Source: CAKKQX01 sp963734595
Lineage (GTDB): Bacteria > Pseudomonadota > Gammaproteobacteria > Burkholderiales > SG8-41
DNA: 64,000 nt
Assembly (NCBI GenBank): GCA_963734595.1
Contig: CAVTHV010000037.1
Span: 768,472 to 832,471 of the forward strand
Direction of reading: 5' to 3'
This document shows, one piece after another, positions 28,020 through 37,171 of this stretch. Position numbers and translations under genes: made by a program. Position 1 is the first letter of the stretch, and every line of letters starts with the position of its first letter. Below the pieces are notes generated by a model. It did no database searches, was not told where the DNA came from, and saw only the letters and a list, made by a program, of their open reading frames with translations.

Positions 28020-29084
28020 TTCCTGGATGGCCGCAATCACCTTCGCGGCAGGTATTTGCTGCAGACAGTCGCTGAAGCTCGCAATCGTTCGGTCGCAGCC
28101 TTCGAGCAGGCACGGCACGCACGATCCGGCGCCCTGCAATAGCGTCACGTTGCCCACGCGCTGGCTGCCGCAACGCCGCCAGGGGTTGGTAGCGCCCGCA
28201 TGGTCACGGGGCCACGGTCCCCATTTGACAGGATTGGACGGACCGAACAGCGCAATCGTCGGCACGCCCAATGCCGCCGCGACGTGGGTCAGCGCCGTAT
28301 CCGGGCCCACATAAATACGCGCGCGGCTCACGAGTTGCGCCGAGGCGCCGAACGAGAGACTGCCGGCGGCATTGATCACGCCCGGCGGCATGTCACGCGC
28401 GAGGTCGGCGATATACGCGAGTTCGGCCGCGTCCTTGCTGCCCGAGAGCACGAGTTGGAAGCCGCGCGCCGCAAGCCAGTGCGCGATCTCCAGCCAACCC
28501 TGGCGGTGCCACATCTTGTAGTTGAATTTAGGGTAGGCGTGCAGCACGGCAAGCGGTCGCGGCTCCCGCGCGCCGAGCACCGTGTCGACCTGCCGCACTT
28601 CGTCGGGGCTCCAGCTCACCACGACCTCAGGGCATGGCGCAATGCCGAGCATCCCGGTCAGCGCCAGGTGCATGCGCACGGTGTGGGTGTTGAGATTGTC
28701 GAATGGCACCCAGCGATCGAGCAATCGCCGCTTCCAGTGTTCCTTTGGCGTGTCGAGCAGCAGCCCTGTGCGCCATTTTCCCGCGACGAAGGCGTATAGC
28801 GTCGGCCGGTCCCCAGGCACCAGCGACAGGGCCAGGTCGTAGCGCCGCCACAGCTTTGCGAGCAGTGTGAGATGACGGACCAGGCCCGGGCGTTCGGGTA
28901 CGGTAACGATCTGCCGCACGTCTGGATTTGCGGCGATCGCGCCCAGCGTGGCCTCAAACACCAGTACGTCGATCGCAGCGCCGGGCCAGGCCCGCTTGAT
29001 CGAGCGGATCAGCGGGGTCGCAAGCAGCACGTCGCCGATGCGGCGGGTGACGACCACCAGCACGCTGCGCGGCGGCGCTTTCAT
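27990..29084 (-). CDS. Family 9 glycosyltransferase (heptosyltransferase-like)
   Basis: A GT-B protein of 364 residues from the ATG at 29084. SVLVVVTRRIGDVLLATPLI at the N-terminus is the heptosyltransferase signature, and IYVGPDTALTHVAAALGVPT with ALFGPSNPVKWGPW forms the donor site. Enzymes of this family add heptose or other sugars to the LPS core in the cytoplasm. The start overlaps the stop of the upstream family 2 gene by 4 bp (ATGA), indicating coupling. The last residues (VMGDSVNQ) and the TGA stop are read from a GTGATT repeat. The frame is intact. Confidence 0.92.
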   Translation of the reverse strand: MKAPPRSVLVVVTRRIGDVLLATPLIRSIKRAWPGAAIDVLVFEATLGAIAANPDVRQIVTVPERPGLVRHLTLLAKLWRRYDLALSLVPGDRPTLYAFVAGKWRTGLLLDTPKEHWKRRLLDRWVPFDNLNTHTVRMHLALTGMLGIAPCPEVVVSWSPDEVRQVDTVLGAREPRPLAVLHAYPKFNYKMWHRQGWLEIAHWLAARGFQLVLSGSKDAAELAYIADLARDMPPGVINAAGSLSFGASAQLVSRARIYVGPDTALTHVAAALGVPTIALFGPSNPVKWGPWPRDHAGATNPWRRCGSQRVGNVTLLQGAGSCVPCLLEGCDRTIASFSDCLQQIPAAKVIAAIQEAVMGDSVNQ

Positions 29085-29893
29085 AGATATTGATCGACGC
29101 CCAGTTTGGCGCGGGTGCACTGCGAGGCGATGAGCTCGTCCAGCAGGCGCTGGTTTTCCGTGAAGCCGCGCTTGTCCGCCTCGCGATGCCAGAGATGAAA
29201 CACCGGCGCCGCGAAGCGCGCGCTCTTGTACCGGATGCCCGAGTGCAGCAGGCGTATCGCCAGATCGGAATCCTCGAGCCCCCATTTGCCGGCGTAGGTT
29301 TCGTCGAACCCGTTCACGGCGATGAGGTCGTTGCGCCAGGCGGAGAAGTTGCAGGTCTTCACACCCTTCCAGCGGTCGGGTGTGCGCTTGCGCAAAGCGC
29401 TGTCCGGCAGCCTGACCATCGGCAGCCAGCGGTTGATGTCGCGTCTGAGCCATGCGCCGAGCCAGCGCGCAAGACCCCAGTCGTAGAGCGGCAGATGCTG
29501 CTGCAGCACCGTTGCGGTAAAGGTTTCGCTCAACAGGATGCGGTTGCCGGACAGGAAATATCCGGGTTCGGCGAGCCGGCGGTGCCGGCTGACGAAGTCG
29601 CGCGGGGGCACGCAATCGGCGTCGGTGTAAATCACGTAGTCGGCGCGCGTTGCGGCAAGCCCGCGGTTGCGCATGATGGTGGCGCGAAAGCCGCGGTCCT
29701 CGTGCCAGAGATGGGACAACGCGAACGGCGCGCGGCGTGCATAGGATTCGACCAATTGCCGCACTTCGCCGGTCGAGCCGTCATCGGCGACGATCACCTC
29801 GAAGCCGGCGTCGTCCTGGTGCAGGTAGCCCTCGAGCAGGGCCGCGAGCGCATCAGGCCGGTTGTAGGTGGCGACGATGACGGCTATTTGCAT
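29081..29893 (-). CDS. Family 2 glycosyltransferase with galactosyltransferase-type C-terminus
   Basis: A protein of 270 residues from the ATG at 29893; the frame extends upstream only into a repeat. It has the GT-A opening MQIAVIVATYNRPDALAALL, VIVADDGSTGEVRQLVE, the DxD motif in VIYTDADCVPP, and a C-terminal block VNGFDETYAGKWGLEDSDLA that matches the galactosyltransferase-like region of chondroitin-type enzymes. It probably adds a sugar to the LPS core together with the coupled family 9 enzyme. The frame is intact. Confidence 0.9.
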   Translation of the reverse strand: MQIAVIVATYNRPDALAALLEGYLHQDDAGFEVIVADDGSTGEVRQLVESYARRAPFALSHLWHEDRGFRATIMRNRGLAATRADYVIYTDADCVPPRDFVSRHRRLAEPGYFLSGNRILLSETFTATVLQQHLPLYDWGLARWLGAWLRRDINRWLPMVRLPDSALRKRTPDRWKGVKTCNFSAWRNDLIAVNGFDETYAGKWGLEDSDLAIRLLHSGIRYKSARFAAPVFHLWHREADKRGFTENQRLLDELIASQCTRAKLGVDQYL

Positions 29894-29900
29894 GTGCGAG

Positions 29901-29995
29901 TGATGGGAATGGTAATGGGTAATGAGTAATGAGTCAAGGCGACGAGTGGCTGGCTTTTTCCCATTACCCATTACCCATTCCCATTACTCATTACC
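29901..29995. repeat. GTAATGG-type repeat with inverted arms (copy 3)
   Basis: The left arm (29901-29934) reads TGATGGGAATGGTAATGGGT then AATGAGTAATGAGT. The right arm (29960-29995) reads CCCATTACCCATTACCCATT then CCCATTACTCATTACC. Both are 7-bp tandem units and the arms are complementary, so a hairpin of about 30 bp can form. The right arm contains the TAA stop of the following minus-strand gene. Confidence 0.78.
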
Positions 29996-30743
29996 GGTTT
30001 TCTCGGACAGCAGCATCAGCTTCAGATAGCGGTAGTAGGAGCCCTCCGCATTGGCCACCGCCAGCATGAAGCCCTCGCGGCCGTCGAGAAAGCCCAGGCG
30101 CAGAAAATAGGTGCGAAAGAACGTCCAGCCGCCATGAAGAAGCGCGGTGAAGAGCGAGGCGCGCTGCCCGCGCTGGTGGAGCATCAGCGCGGTACTGGTC
30201 GAGTAAGCGTTCATCTTGGCGAGCATCTGATCGAGGTCGGTGATGGCCTCGTGCATCAGCGCCTCTTTGAGTTTGCCGGTCGGGCCGCTGACGATCAGCC
30301 GTTCGTGCGTGTTGTCCTCGGAAAAGCGCGCGCGATCGCGGCGGAACAGCCGCACCACATAGTCCGGCCACCAGCCGGAGTGGCGCATGAAGCGGCCGCA
30401 GAAACTCGAGCGGCGCGGAATTGCGAACGCGGCTTTGTCGCCCGGGTCCACCAGTGTGCGTTCGATTGCGGCACGCAGTTCCGGGGTGACCCACTCGTCG
30501 GCGTCGATGCGAGAATACCCAATCACCGGTGGCGAGATCGAGCGCGCGGTTTTTTTGCGGTCCGAATCCGGGCCAGTCGGGCGTCTGGTGGACCTTGGCG
30601 CCAAGTTCGCGGCAGATGTCGAGCGTGCGGTCGGTGCTGCCGCAATCGACGACGACGGTTTCGTCGGCCCACGCCACGGATTCCAGGCAGCGGCGGAGGG
30701 TCCGCTCGGCGTTCTTGGTGATGACAATGGCGGAGATGCGCAT
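29984..30743 (-). CDS. Family 2 glycosyltransferase, LPS core type (WaaE/KdtX-like), one frameshift
   Basis: About 252 residues. The N-terminus MRISAIVITKNAERTLRRCL and VVDCGSTDRTLDICRELGAK are typical of the WaaE/KdtX group of LPS beta-glucosyltransferases. The frame breaks near 30510, one extra base, where WVFS must join IDADEWVTPELRAAIE to restore the DxD site. Further on SGWWPDYVVRLFRRDRARFS and NTHERLIVSG are also group hallmarks. In the corrected frame the end reads SEKTGNE with a TAA stop inside the GTAATG repeat. It belongs to the LPS core block with the neighbouring family 2 and family 9 genes. Confidence 0.87.
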
Positions 30744-30747
30744 CGTT

Positions 30748-30842
30748 GGGTGAATGAGGAATGAGTGAATGGGTGAATGAGAACAGCTGATCGCTTTAGG
30801 CGGATTGCATTTCACCCATTACCCATTACCCATATCCCATCA
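30748..30842. repeat. GTGAATG/CCCATTA repeat with inverted arms (copy 4)
   Basis: The left arm (30748-30780) reads GGGTGAATGAGGAATGAGTG then AATGGGTGAATGA. The right arm (30808-30842) reads CATTTCACCCATTACCCATT then ACCCATATCCCATCA. Units are 7-8 bp. The right arm overlaps the stop codon of the O-antigen ligase gene. Confidence 0.72.
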
Positions 30843-32092
30843 CGCTTCTGATTTCAATCCCGCATAGAGCAAACCGGTCAGCCACGCGTATAGCAACCCC
30901 TCTGTATGGTCGAGCAACATGGAGTTGAGCATGCACCCGATGATCATGGTCAACACCAGTCCGCGCGCGAGATGACATTCGAGCGGGGAGGCGAGCCGCG
31001 GCGCCAGACGCCATTGCAGCCAAAACAGCCACAACAGCGCGGCAAGACCGGCGATTCCAATCTGCACCGTGATGAGCAGGAACTCGTTATGCGGATTGCG
31101 CGTTTCGGTTTTGCCGGTGCCGCGCACCTTGTCGGCATAGGCCTTGGGAAAGCCGCCGGTGCCGACGCCGATGAGGGGGTGATCGGCGATGATGGCCAGC
31201 GTGTTGCGGTAGAACTCGAGGCGGTATCCTGCCGAGTCTTGCGCCGGGACGATCGGGTTTCCACCCCTGCGTTTGTTTGATGATGATGCTCACCCGTTCC
31301 TGAAAGGGGCCGGGAACGACCGTCAGCGCCGCCGCCAGCGCCACCATCCCGGCCGCCACGATGCCGAGTCCGCGCCAGCGATCGCGGCCGAAGCCCAGAA
31401 GCAGGGCCAGCCCGCAAAGTAACAGATAGCCCGTTCGCACCTTGCACCATCATGGTGACGTTGATCATGGCGAGAACGGCAAGCGCGGTCCAGCCCCACC
31501 TGATTCCGGACGATGCGGCCGTCAGCGCCAGCCATGCGAACAAGAACGCGGCAAAGGCCATCAGGATGTTGTGGGTCAAATGCAGCTTGAACACAACGGG
31601 GCCGAAATTGTTGTCCACATCACTAAGCGAGAAAGGATTTGCCGGCACTATCCCGACTTTGATCAGATACGACAGCGCAAGCACTATCGATAACGATGCG
31701 GCCAGAGCATACAGCGCGTTGCGGCGTGTTGCGGCATCGCGGAACAGGAACAGGAACACCGGGATGAACAACAGATCATTGTATTTCCCGAGGTAGTTTG
31801 CGGCATCGCCGGCTTCGCGCACGCCGTAAAATGTCCCGGCGAGCAACAGCGCAAACAACGCGAGCGCTGACAGCGCCACGGGATTATTTAATATTGTCCG
31901 CAGCTTATCCCGATACATGCCGCCGGCGAGCCAGCCCGCCAGTATCAGCACGAGCAAAGTATTGTCGAGCGCCACCGAGATCGGGATCGAGAAGCCCAGC
32001 GCGATGGCGGCCCAGCGCGCGACGTGGTCGGCGTAACGGAACCACGGCGCGGCAATCCTTTCCTTCTCAGGAGGATGGAGGCTGGTATTCAT
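30840..32092 (-). CDS. O-antigen ligase/polymerase family protein, two frameshifts
   Basis: An integral-membrane protein of about 417 residues after correction, with ten or more hydrophobic segments. ALGFSIPISVALDNTLLVLI at the N-terminus and the later RLEFYRNTLAIIADHPLIGV, GTGGFPKAYADKV and RNPHNEFLLITVQIGIAGL form the Wzy_C/WaaL domain, with its periplasmic loop and conserved histidine. Breaks near 31441 and 31252, each one extra base, interrupt the frame. Crossing them gives MVQVRTGYLLLCGLALLLGF and WKPIVPAQDSAGYRLEF. Sequence alone does not separate ligase (WaaL) from polymerase (Wzy); its place among core genes favours ligase. Its stop abuts a repeat. Confidence 0.83.
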
Positions 32093-32111
32093 CTAAGCGA
32101 ATTTTTCATAA

Positions 32112-32149
32112 CCCATCCCCACCCTGGCCCTCCCCTTGAAGGGGAGGGA
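32112..32149. repeat. CCCTTGAAGGGG palindromic element (third copy)
   Basis: CCCATCCCCACCCTGGCCCT followed by CCCCTTGAAGGGGAGGG, a single copy of the same REP-like element found as an inverted pair at 26296-26392. Confidence 0.72.
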
Positions 32150-32193
32150 ATATATTTTCCCAATCGGGAGAGGGCGTTCTTGATCCCGGTTTT

Positions 32194-32261
32194 CCATCAC
32201 TCAATCACTCAATCACTCAATCGCTTAATCACTAATCACTAATCACGCATCACCGTTCACT
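32194..32261. repeat. Tandem TCACTCAA repeat capping the capD-like gene (copy 5)
   Basis: CATCACTCAATCACTCAATC and ACTCAATCGCTTAATCACTA form four near-perfect 8-bp TCACTCAA or TCACTAA units, followed by ATCACGCATCACCG. On the coding strand this reads GTGATTGAGTGATTGAG. The stop of the dehydratase gene (32243-32245) lies inside it. Confidence 0.8.
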
Positions 32262-34076
32262 CGTTTGTATTCGGGCACCCAGTGCGCAAGTTCGGATTTT
32301 ACCGTCTCATCGCCAGGGAGATCGTCGCGCGCAGAGCCATTGCCCCAGATGCTCCAGCCATTCCCCGTTCTCCTGCCGCGCCTTGGCGATGCGCAGCTTG
32401 GGGTGTGGCGTGGACAGCGTATTTTCATCCGCGGCGAGCAGTTCTTCATAGAGCTTCTCGCCGGGACGCAGACCGGTGTAGTCGATCCTGATCTCGTTTT
32501 CGCTGAAGCCCGACAGCCTGATCAGTTCGCGCGCGAGATCGGCGATCCTGACCGGCTCGCCCATGTCGAGCACGAAAATTTCGCCGCCCCGGCCCATCAG
32601 TCCCGCCTGCAGCACCAGCTGCACCGCCTCCGGGATCGACATGAAATAGCGCGTGATCTCGGGGTGGGTTACCGTGACCGGCCCGCCGCGGGCGATCTGT
32701 TCGCGGAACTTCGGGATCACGCTGCCGGTCGAGCCCAGCACGTTGCCGAAGCGCACCATGACGAAACGCGTGCCTTCGGGACGCTGCAGCGCCTGGCACA
32801 CCATCTCGGCAAGCCGTTTGCTCGCGCCCATGACGTTGGCCGGATTGACCGCCTTGTCGGTCGAGACGAACACGAACTTTTCCACGCCATGGGCGATCGC
32901 GGCCTGGGCCACGACCTGGGTGCCGGCGACGTTGTTGAGAATCGCCTGCCACGCGTTCTCGTTTTCCATCAGCGGCACGTGCTTGTAGGCCGCGGCATGA
33001 AAGACGACCGAGGGACGGTGAATGGCCATCAGCTGATTGACGCGCGCGGCGTCCTTGACGTCGCCGATGGCGCACACCACCTGCAAGTCCGGATAGCGCT
33101 CAGCGAACTCCTGTTCTATGGCATAGAGCGCGAATTCGTTCAGTTCGAAGAGGACCAGCTGCCGCGGCGCAAAGCGCGCGAGCTGCCGGCACAACTCGGA
33201 GCCGATCGAGCCGCCGGCGCCGCTGACCAGCACGACACGGCCGCTGATCCAGCTCTTGAGGCCCGCCGTGTCGAGGACCACCGGATCGCGCCCGAGCAGA
33301 TCGTCGAGCTCGACATGCCGGATCTGCGAGATCGTGACGCGCCCGCTCATCAGATCGTCGAACGACGGCACGGTCAGCACGTCGAGTCCGGCATTGCGGC
33401 ACAATTCGACAGCGTGCCGCCTTGCGCTGTGCGAGGCCTCCGGCATGGCGATGATGGCGTGCTCGATGCCGAGCTTTTGTTTCCATTGCGGCAGATCGTC
33501 GAGTCCGCCGAGCACGTTTGCGCCGTGCAGTTGGCGGCCATGCTTGGTGGTGTCGTCGTCGAATACGCCGACCACTTTCCACTGCGGGCTGCGCGCGAGT
33601 TCCCTGATGAGGTTGACTGCCGCTTCTTCACCGCCGAGCACGAATACCGGCTTGCGCGTTTCCTGGGTCAGGCTGTCCAGGCTGTGTTCTTTCCAGGCGC
33701 GATAAGCGAGGCGGCTGCCGCCCATGATCATGGCGAGAAAAACCGGGCTCGCGATCATCACCGAACGCGGCACCGGCACATCGATCTGGAACATGAGCAG
33801 CGCCGTCGGCACCGCGATCGCGCCAACCGCGATGGCGGCGAGGATCCGTTTCAGGTCGGGCAGGCTCGCAAAGCGCCACAGGCCGCGATACAGCCCGAAC
33901 GCCAGGAACAGCGCGCCGTAAAGCGGAACAACCCACATGAGCGATTCGACGGCGACTTCAACGTAGGGCCCCGGGATGTCGAGATTGAAGCGCAGCCAGA
34001 AAGCGATGAGCCAGGCCGCGCCGCAGGCGACGAGGTCGTGCGTAAAAGCGAAAACGACGCGCCAGTCGAATTTCAT
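32243..34076 (-). CDS. Membrane-bound nucleotide-sugar epimerase/dehydratase (FlaA1/CapD family), one frameshift
   Basis: About 610 residues. Residues 1-150 hold four membrane helices (DWRVVFAFTHDLVACGAAWL onward), then a CoA-binding-like Rossmann domain (KPVFVLGGEEAAVNLIREL), then the SDR domain with VVLVSGAGGSIGSELCRQLA, AAAYKHVPLMENE and VNPANVMGASKRLAEM. Enzymes of this family make 4-keto-6-deoxy UDP-HexNAc intermediates for surface glycans. The frame breaks near 32334 (one extra base); beyond it ARDDLPGDETVKSELAHWVP is a normal family end. The last residues VNGDA and TGA come from the repeat. The start overlaps the stop of the WecA-like gene (ATGA). Confidence 0.9.
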
Positions 34077-35045
34077 GATCTGCCGCGCCACGCGCGCCCG
34101 ATTGCGGCCATCAGCACGCTGTAGGCTCCCGCCGCAAGCAGGAGCATGACCGCCTGCAGAGCTGGAGGCAGGCTCAGCGTGAACAAAGCCAGCGCCCCGC
34201 AGGCCAGCATCAAACCATACTCGGCGAGCGCGGTGCGGCGGTGCCCCCAGCCCAACCGCACCAGGCGCTGATAATAATGGTCGTGGTGCGCCTCCCACAC
34301 CCGCTGGCGCATGAGCAGGCGTCGCGCCAGCGTCACGCTGGCGTCGACGATGAACGGCGAAAACACCAGCAGCGGGAACCACCACGTCCAGTCCCGCTGC
34401 AGCCAGCCGGTGAGTCCGAACGCCGCAGCCAGAAAACCGAGCGGCACCGAACCGACGTCGCCCATGAATATGCGGGCCGGGTGGAAATTAAACACGAGAA
34501 AGGCCGCTGCGGCTGCCGCCACGCTGAAGTTGAGCAAAGCGAAGGCGGTGCTGCCGGCGAGCCAGGAGGCGATGCCATAGAACGAGAAGCCGAACGCCGC
34601 CATGCCGCCCGCCAGCCCATCCGATCCGTCCATGAAATTATAGAGATTGGCCATCCACGCCATGGCGAGTGCGGCGACGATTACGCCGGTGACCCCGTAA
34701 TCCGTGAGCACGAGGCTTGCGGCGACAGCACCGGCAACGAGCAGGTGTGCGGCGAGGCGGGCGATCACCGGCACGCCGCGCAGGTCATCAAGAAAAGAGA
34801 CCGCCAGGAGTACCGCCAGCGCAAGCCACAGCGATGGCGGCAGATTGGGCGCCTGCCACGGCCCATGCGAGCAGAATCCCGGCGTGTATCCCGATGCCGC
34901 CGGTGCGCGGCACCGGCGTCTGGTGCAGGGAACGCTGATTCGGGAGGTCGAGTGCGAGTGTCGAGAGCCGGCTGCGCACGAGCCACCACACAGTGACAAG
35001 TGAGGCGGCAAAAGCCGTCAGCGGGACCCAGGCAGCCTGTTGCAC
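34073..35045 (-). CDS. WecA/WbpL-like undecaprenyl-phosphate glycosyltransferase, one frameshift
   Basis: A polytopic protein of about 323 residues with a GTG start at 35045. LALDLPNQRSLHQTPVPRTG contains the DxPNxRSxHxxPxPRxGG motif that opens this family. After the break near 34861 (one extra base) come AVSFLDDLRGVPVIARLAAH, ANLYNFMDGSDGLAGGMAAF and GDVGSVPLGFL, the Mg2+ and substrate motifs, and finally EAHHDHYYQRLVRLGWGHRR. It transfers a sugar-1-phosphate to undecaprenyl phosphate to start O-unit synthesis. It is next to an NAD-dependent epimerase gene, the common WbpL-partner arrangement. Confidence 0.9.
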
Positions 35046-35103
35046 GATAGAGTTATGTGGTTGACTTTATTGCGAATTACGGATGATACCACCAAGTTCC
35101 CAG

Positions 35104-35211
35104 CCAATCACCGAATCAATCACTCAATCACTCAATCACCTCTCACCCATCACCCACGCACGATTTGCGATTCACCATTCACGATTTCCGGTTCACCGTT
35201 TACCATTCGCC
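35104..35211. repeat. Mixed TCACTCAA / TTCACCATTC repeat (copy 6)
   Basis: Starts with AATCACCGAATCAATCACTC and AATCACTCAATCACC, then changes to CACCCATCACCC and to GATTCACCATTCACGATTTC then CGGTTCACCGTTTACC. It is the longest copy, about 108 bp, and joins the GTGATTG and GTGAATGG variants. It contains the TGA stop (35193-35195) of the epimerase gene; the residues NGKR are read from it. Confidence 0.75.
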
Positions 35212-36161
35212 GCCTTCAAGTACCACTGCGCCGTTTGCTCCAGTCCTTGCGCCAGTGAAATACGAGGTTGCCAGGCAAGTTCGGCGCGGATTCTCGAACT
35301 GTCCACTTGCAGCGAACCGATGAGCCGATCGACTTCGCGGCTTTTGCCGAGCAGCGCCGCGCCGATCGTCAGGAGAGTGGCCGGGCAGGGAAACATTTTC
35401 GGCCGGATGCCCAAGGCGGAAGCAATCGCGCGGATCAGTTCTGGAGTAGAGATGTCCTCGCCATCACTGACAAGGTAAGTCTTGCCGGCGGCGGACTGTT
35501 CCAGGCAAGCGATAATCGCATCCACAAGATTTCCGATGTAAATGAGGCTGCGCTGGTTGTGGACGGACGCCAAAGGTAGAGGGTAGCCACGGAACACGAG
35601 GGTCATGAGACGCAGGAAATTGCCTTTGACGCCCGGCCCATAGACCAGCGGGGATCGCAGCACGACGACTTCAAGCTCGGACTGATTTGCGATACTGCCC
35701 AGCGCCTGCTCTGCTTCCCATTTGGAAATACCGTAAGCATCTTCCGGCAATGGCGCATCGTTTTCCGTGAACGGATGATCGGAGGTGCGTTCGCCGTTGA
35801 CTTTGACAGAACTCATGAAGACAAGGCGCTTGACCCCTGATGCCGCGGCCATGCGCGCCAGCCGTTCCGTGGCTTCGACATTTACCTGTCGATATTTCGC
35901 GAGAACGCCATCTGGGGCTTCCCCGGTGACATGGGTGCGCGCAGCAAGATGAACGACGGCATCAACCCCCTCGAGCGCGGACGCCCAGTCGGTTTCCGCG
36001 GTCATCGGCCCGACAGCGACGGTCTGGGTCTTCTGGTTTTCGTAACCGAGGGTGCGAACGGCACCTCTTACCGCATATCCGCCACGGTGCAGCGCTTTGC
36101 ACAGCGTCTGCCCGACAAATCCGTCGGCACCGGTGACCAGGATCTGGCGCGGGTTGGTCAT
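35193..36161 (-). CDS. NAD-dependent nucleotide-sugar epimerase/reductase (WbpK/Gne-like SDR)
   Basis: About 322 residues from the ATG at 36161, chosen because GGATGGAGCA precedes it; an ATG 12 bp upstream is less likely. The extended SDR features are ILVTGADGFVGQTLCKALHR, VVHLAARTHVTGE, FMSSVKVNGERTSD and the YxxxK site in DAYGISKWEAEQAL. Enzymes next to WecA/WbpL-like transferases are typically 4-epimerases or 4-reductases giving UDP-GalNAc or UDP-FucNAc-type precursors. The WecA-like gene follows on the same strand across a repeat. Which precursor is made depends on the FlaA1-type dehydratase nearby. The frame is intact. Confidence 0.85.
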   Translation of the reverse strand: MTNPRQILVTGADGFVGQTLCKALHRGGYAVRGAVRTLGYENQKTQTVAVGPMTAETDWASALEGVDAVVHLAARTHVTGEAPDGVLAKYRQVNVEATERLARMAAASGVKRLVFMSSVKVNGERTSDHPFTENDAPLPEDAYGISKWEAEQALGSIANQSELEVVVLRSPLVYGPGVKGNFLRLMTLVFRGYPLPLASVHNQRSLIYIGNLVDAIIACLEQSAAGKTYLVSDGEDISTPELIRAIASALGIRPKMFPCPATLLTIGAALLGKSREVDRLIGSLQVDSSRIRAELAWQPRISLAQGLEQTAQWYLKAANGKR

Positions 36162-36276
36162 TGCTCCATCCATTTTCTACGCGGATTTTTCATGGCCTCG
36201 GATGCCAATGGTGATTATTCATGCTCTTCACGCTACACTCGCGGTGCTAGCAGCGCTGCGAGTTTAATTTACTTAT

Positions 36277-37041
36277 ATGCCTCAGCAACCCGAGATCAGC
36301 ATTTCGATAGTCAGTCACAGGCAGGGGCCGCTGGTCAAGCATCTATTGTCCGATTTGCGCGAGCATTGCGCCACCCCGCTGGAAGTCTTACTCACAGTGA
36401 ATGTCGAGGAAACCCTGCCGTTCGATGCGGCAGAATTTGGTTTTCCGGTCAAAATAATCACGAACGCCTCAGCGAAGGGATTTGCCGCGAATCATAACGC
36501 TGCATTCACGCATGCCGGAGGAGAACATTTCTGCGTGCTCAACCCGGACATCAGACTGGAGCGGGATCCCTTCCCGGCGCTTTTCGCGCAACTGGCAGAT
36601 CCAAAAGTCGGCGTGGTAGGGCCGCTCATCCTCAACCCGTCTGGAGAAATCGAGGACAGCGCCCGGCGGTTTCCCACGCTTTTCACGATACTCAAGAAAG
36701 CGCTCCTGCGCCGTCATGGGCTGGATTACGAGATAATGGGTGCTTCGCTGTTCCCGGACTGGATCGCCGGCATGTTCATGGTTTTCCGGGCCGGGGTGTT
36801 CAAGGAATTGGGCGGTTTTGACGAGCGTTATTTTCTTTACTACGAGGACGTCGACCTGTGCATGCGGCTGCGGCATGCCGGATATGAGGTGGTATTGCTG
36901 CCGCAGGTTTCGGCGATCCATGATGCCCGCAGACGGAGCCACCGCAATTTGCGTTATCTCCTAATACATGCCACCAGCCTGCTGCGCTACCTTTATAAGC
37001 GGCAGCACTACAAACATGCCCGCGACCTGCCTCCAAGCTGA
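36277..37041 (+). CDS. Family 2 glycosyltransferase (rhamnosyltransferase-like)
   Basis: A 254-residue GT-A protein that starts MPQQPEISISIVSHRQGPLV. It has ANHNAAFTHAGGEHFCVLNP, where the DxD-like site is LNPDIRL, and GFDERYFLYYEDVDLCMRLR, the ED motif for the acceptor base. This pattern is typical of rhamnosyltransferases and related O-antigen enzymes. It is transcribed divergently from the epimerase gene and lies 130 bp upstream of the CDP-glucose genes. The frame is intact. Confidence 0.88.
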   Translation: MPQQPEISISIVSHRQGPLVKHLLSDLREHCATPLEVLLTVNVEETLPFDAAEFGFPVKIITNASAKGFAANHNAAFTHAGGEHFCVLNPDIRLERDPFPALFAQLADPKVGVVGPLILNPSGEIEDSARRFPTLFTILKKALLRRHGLDYEIMGASLFPDWIAGMFMVFRAGVFKELGGFDERYFLYYEDVDLCMRLRHAGYEVVLLPQVSAIHDARRRSHRNLRYLLIHATSLLRYLYKRQHYKHARDLPPS

Positions 37042-37130
37042 ACAATTTGTTCCATCGTTTTGGCGAAAAGCACGATCGGACTTAGTCGCATATGCTGCGC
37101 TCCGCCCATGGAGATAAAACGCCCATAAGC

Positions 37131-37139
37131 TGATATAAT
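37131..37139 (+). promoter_or_regulatory. Extended -10 promoter candidate for the CDP-sugar operon
   Basis: TGATATAAT is a perfect extended -10 element (TGN followed by TATAAT) placed 33 bp before the rfbF ATG. No clear -35 hexamer is seen, which extended -10 promoters can lack. It would drive the overlapping rfbF-rfbG-methyltransferase-rfbC-rfbD genes. Confidence 0.55.
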
Positions 37140-37171
37140 CCACTGTTTATTAAACGATAAATGTGACAAGA

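Noticed and set aside
32265..34124. Open frame of 619 codons on the plus strand opposite the dehydratase gene
   Set aside because: Antisense shadow in GC-rich DNA; the minus strand encodes a protein with complete domain motifs.
27882..35211. CRISPR-like arrays suggested by the tandem repeats
   Set aside because: Units are 7-8 bp with no 23-47 bp repeats, no unique spacers of constant length and no cas genes.
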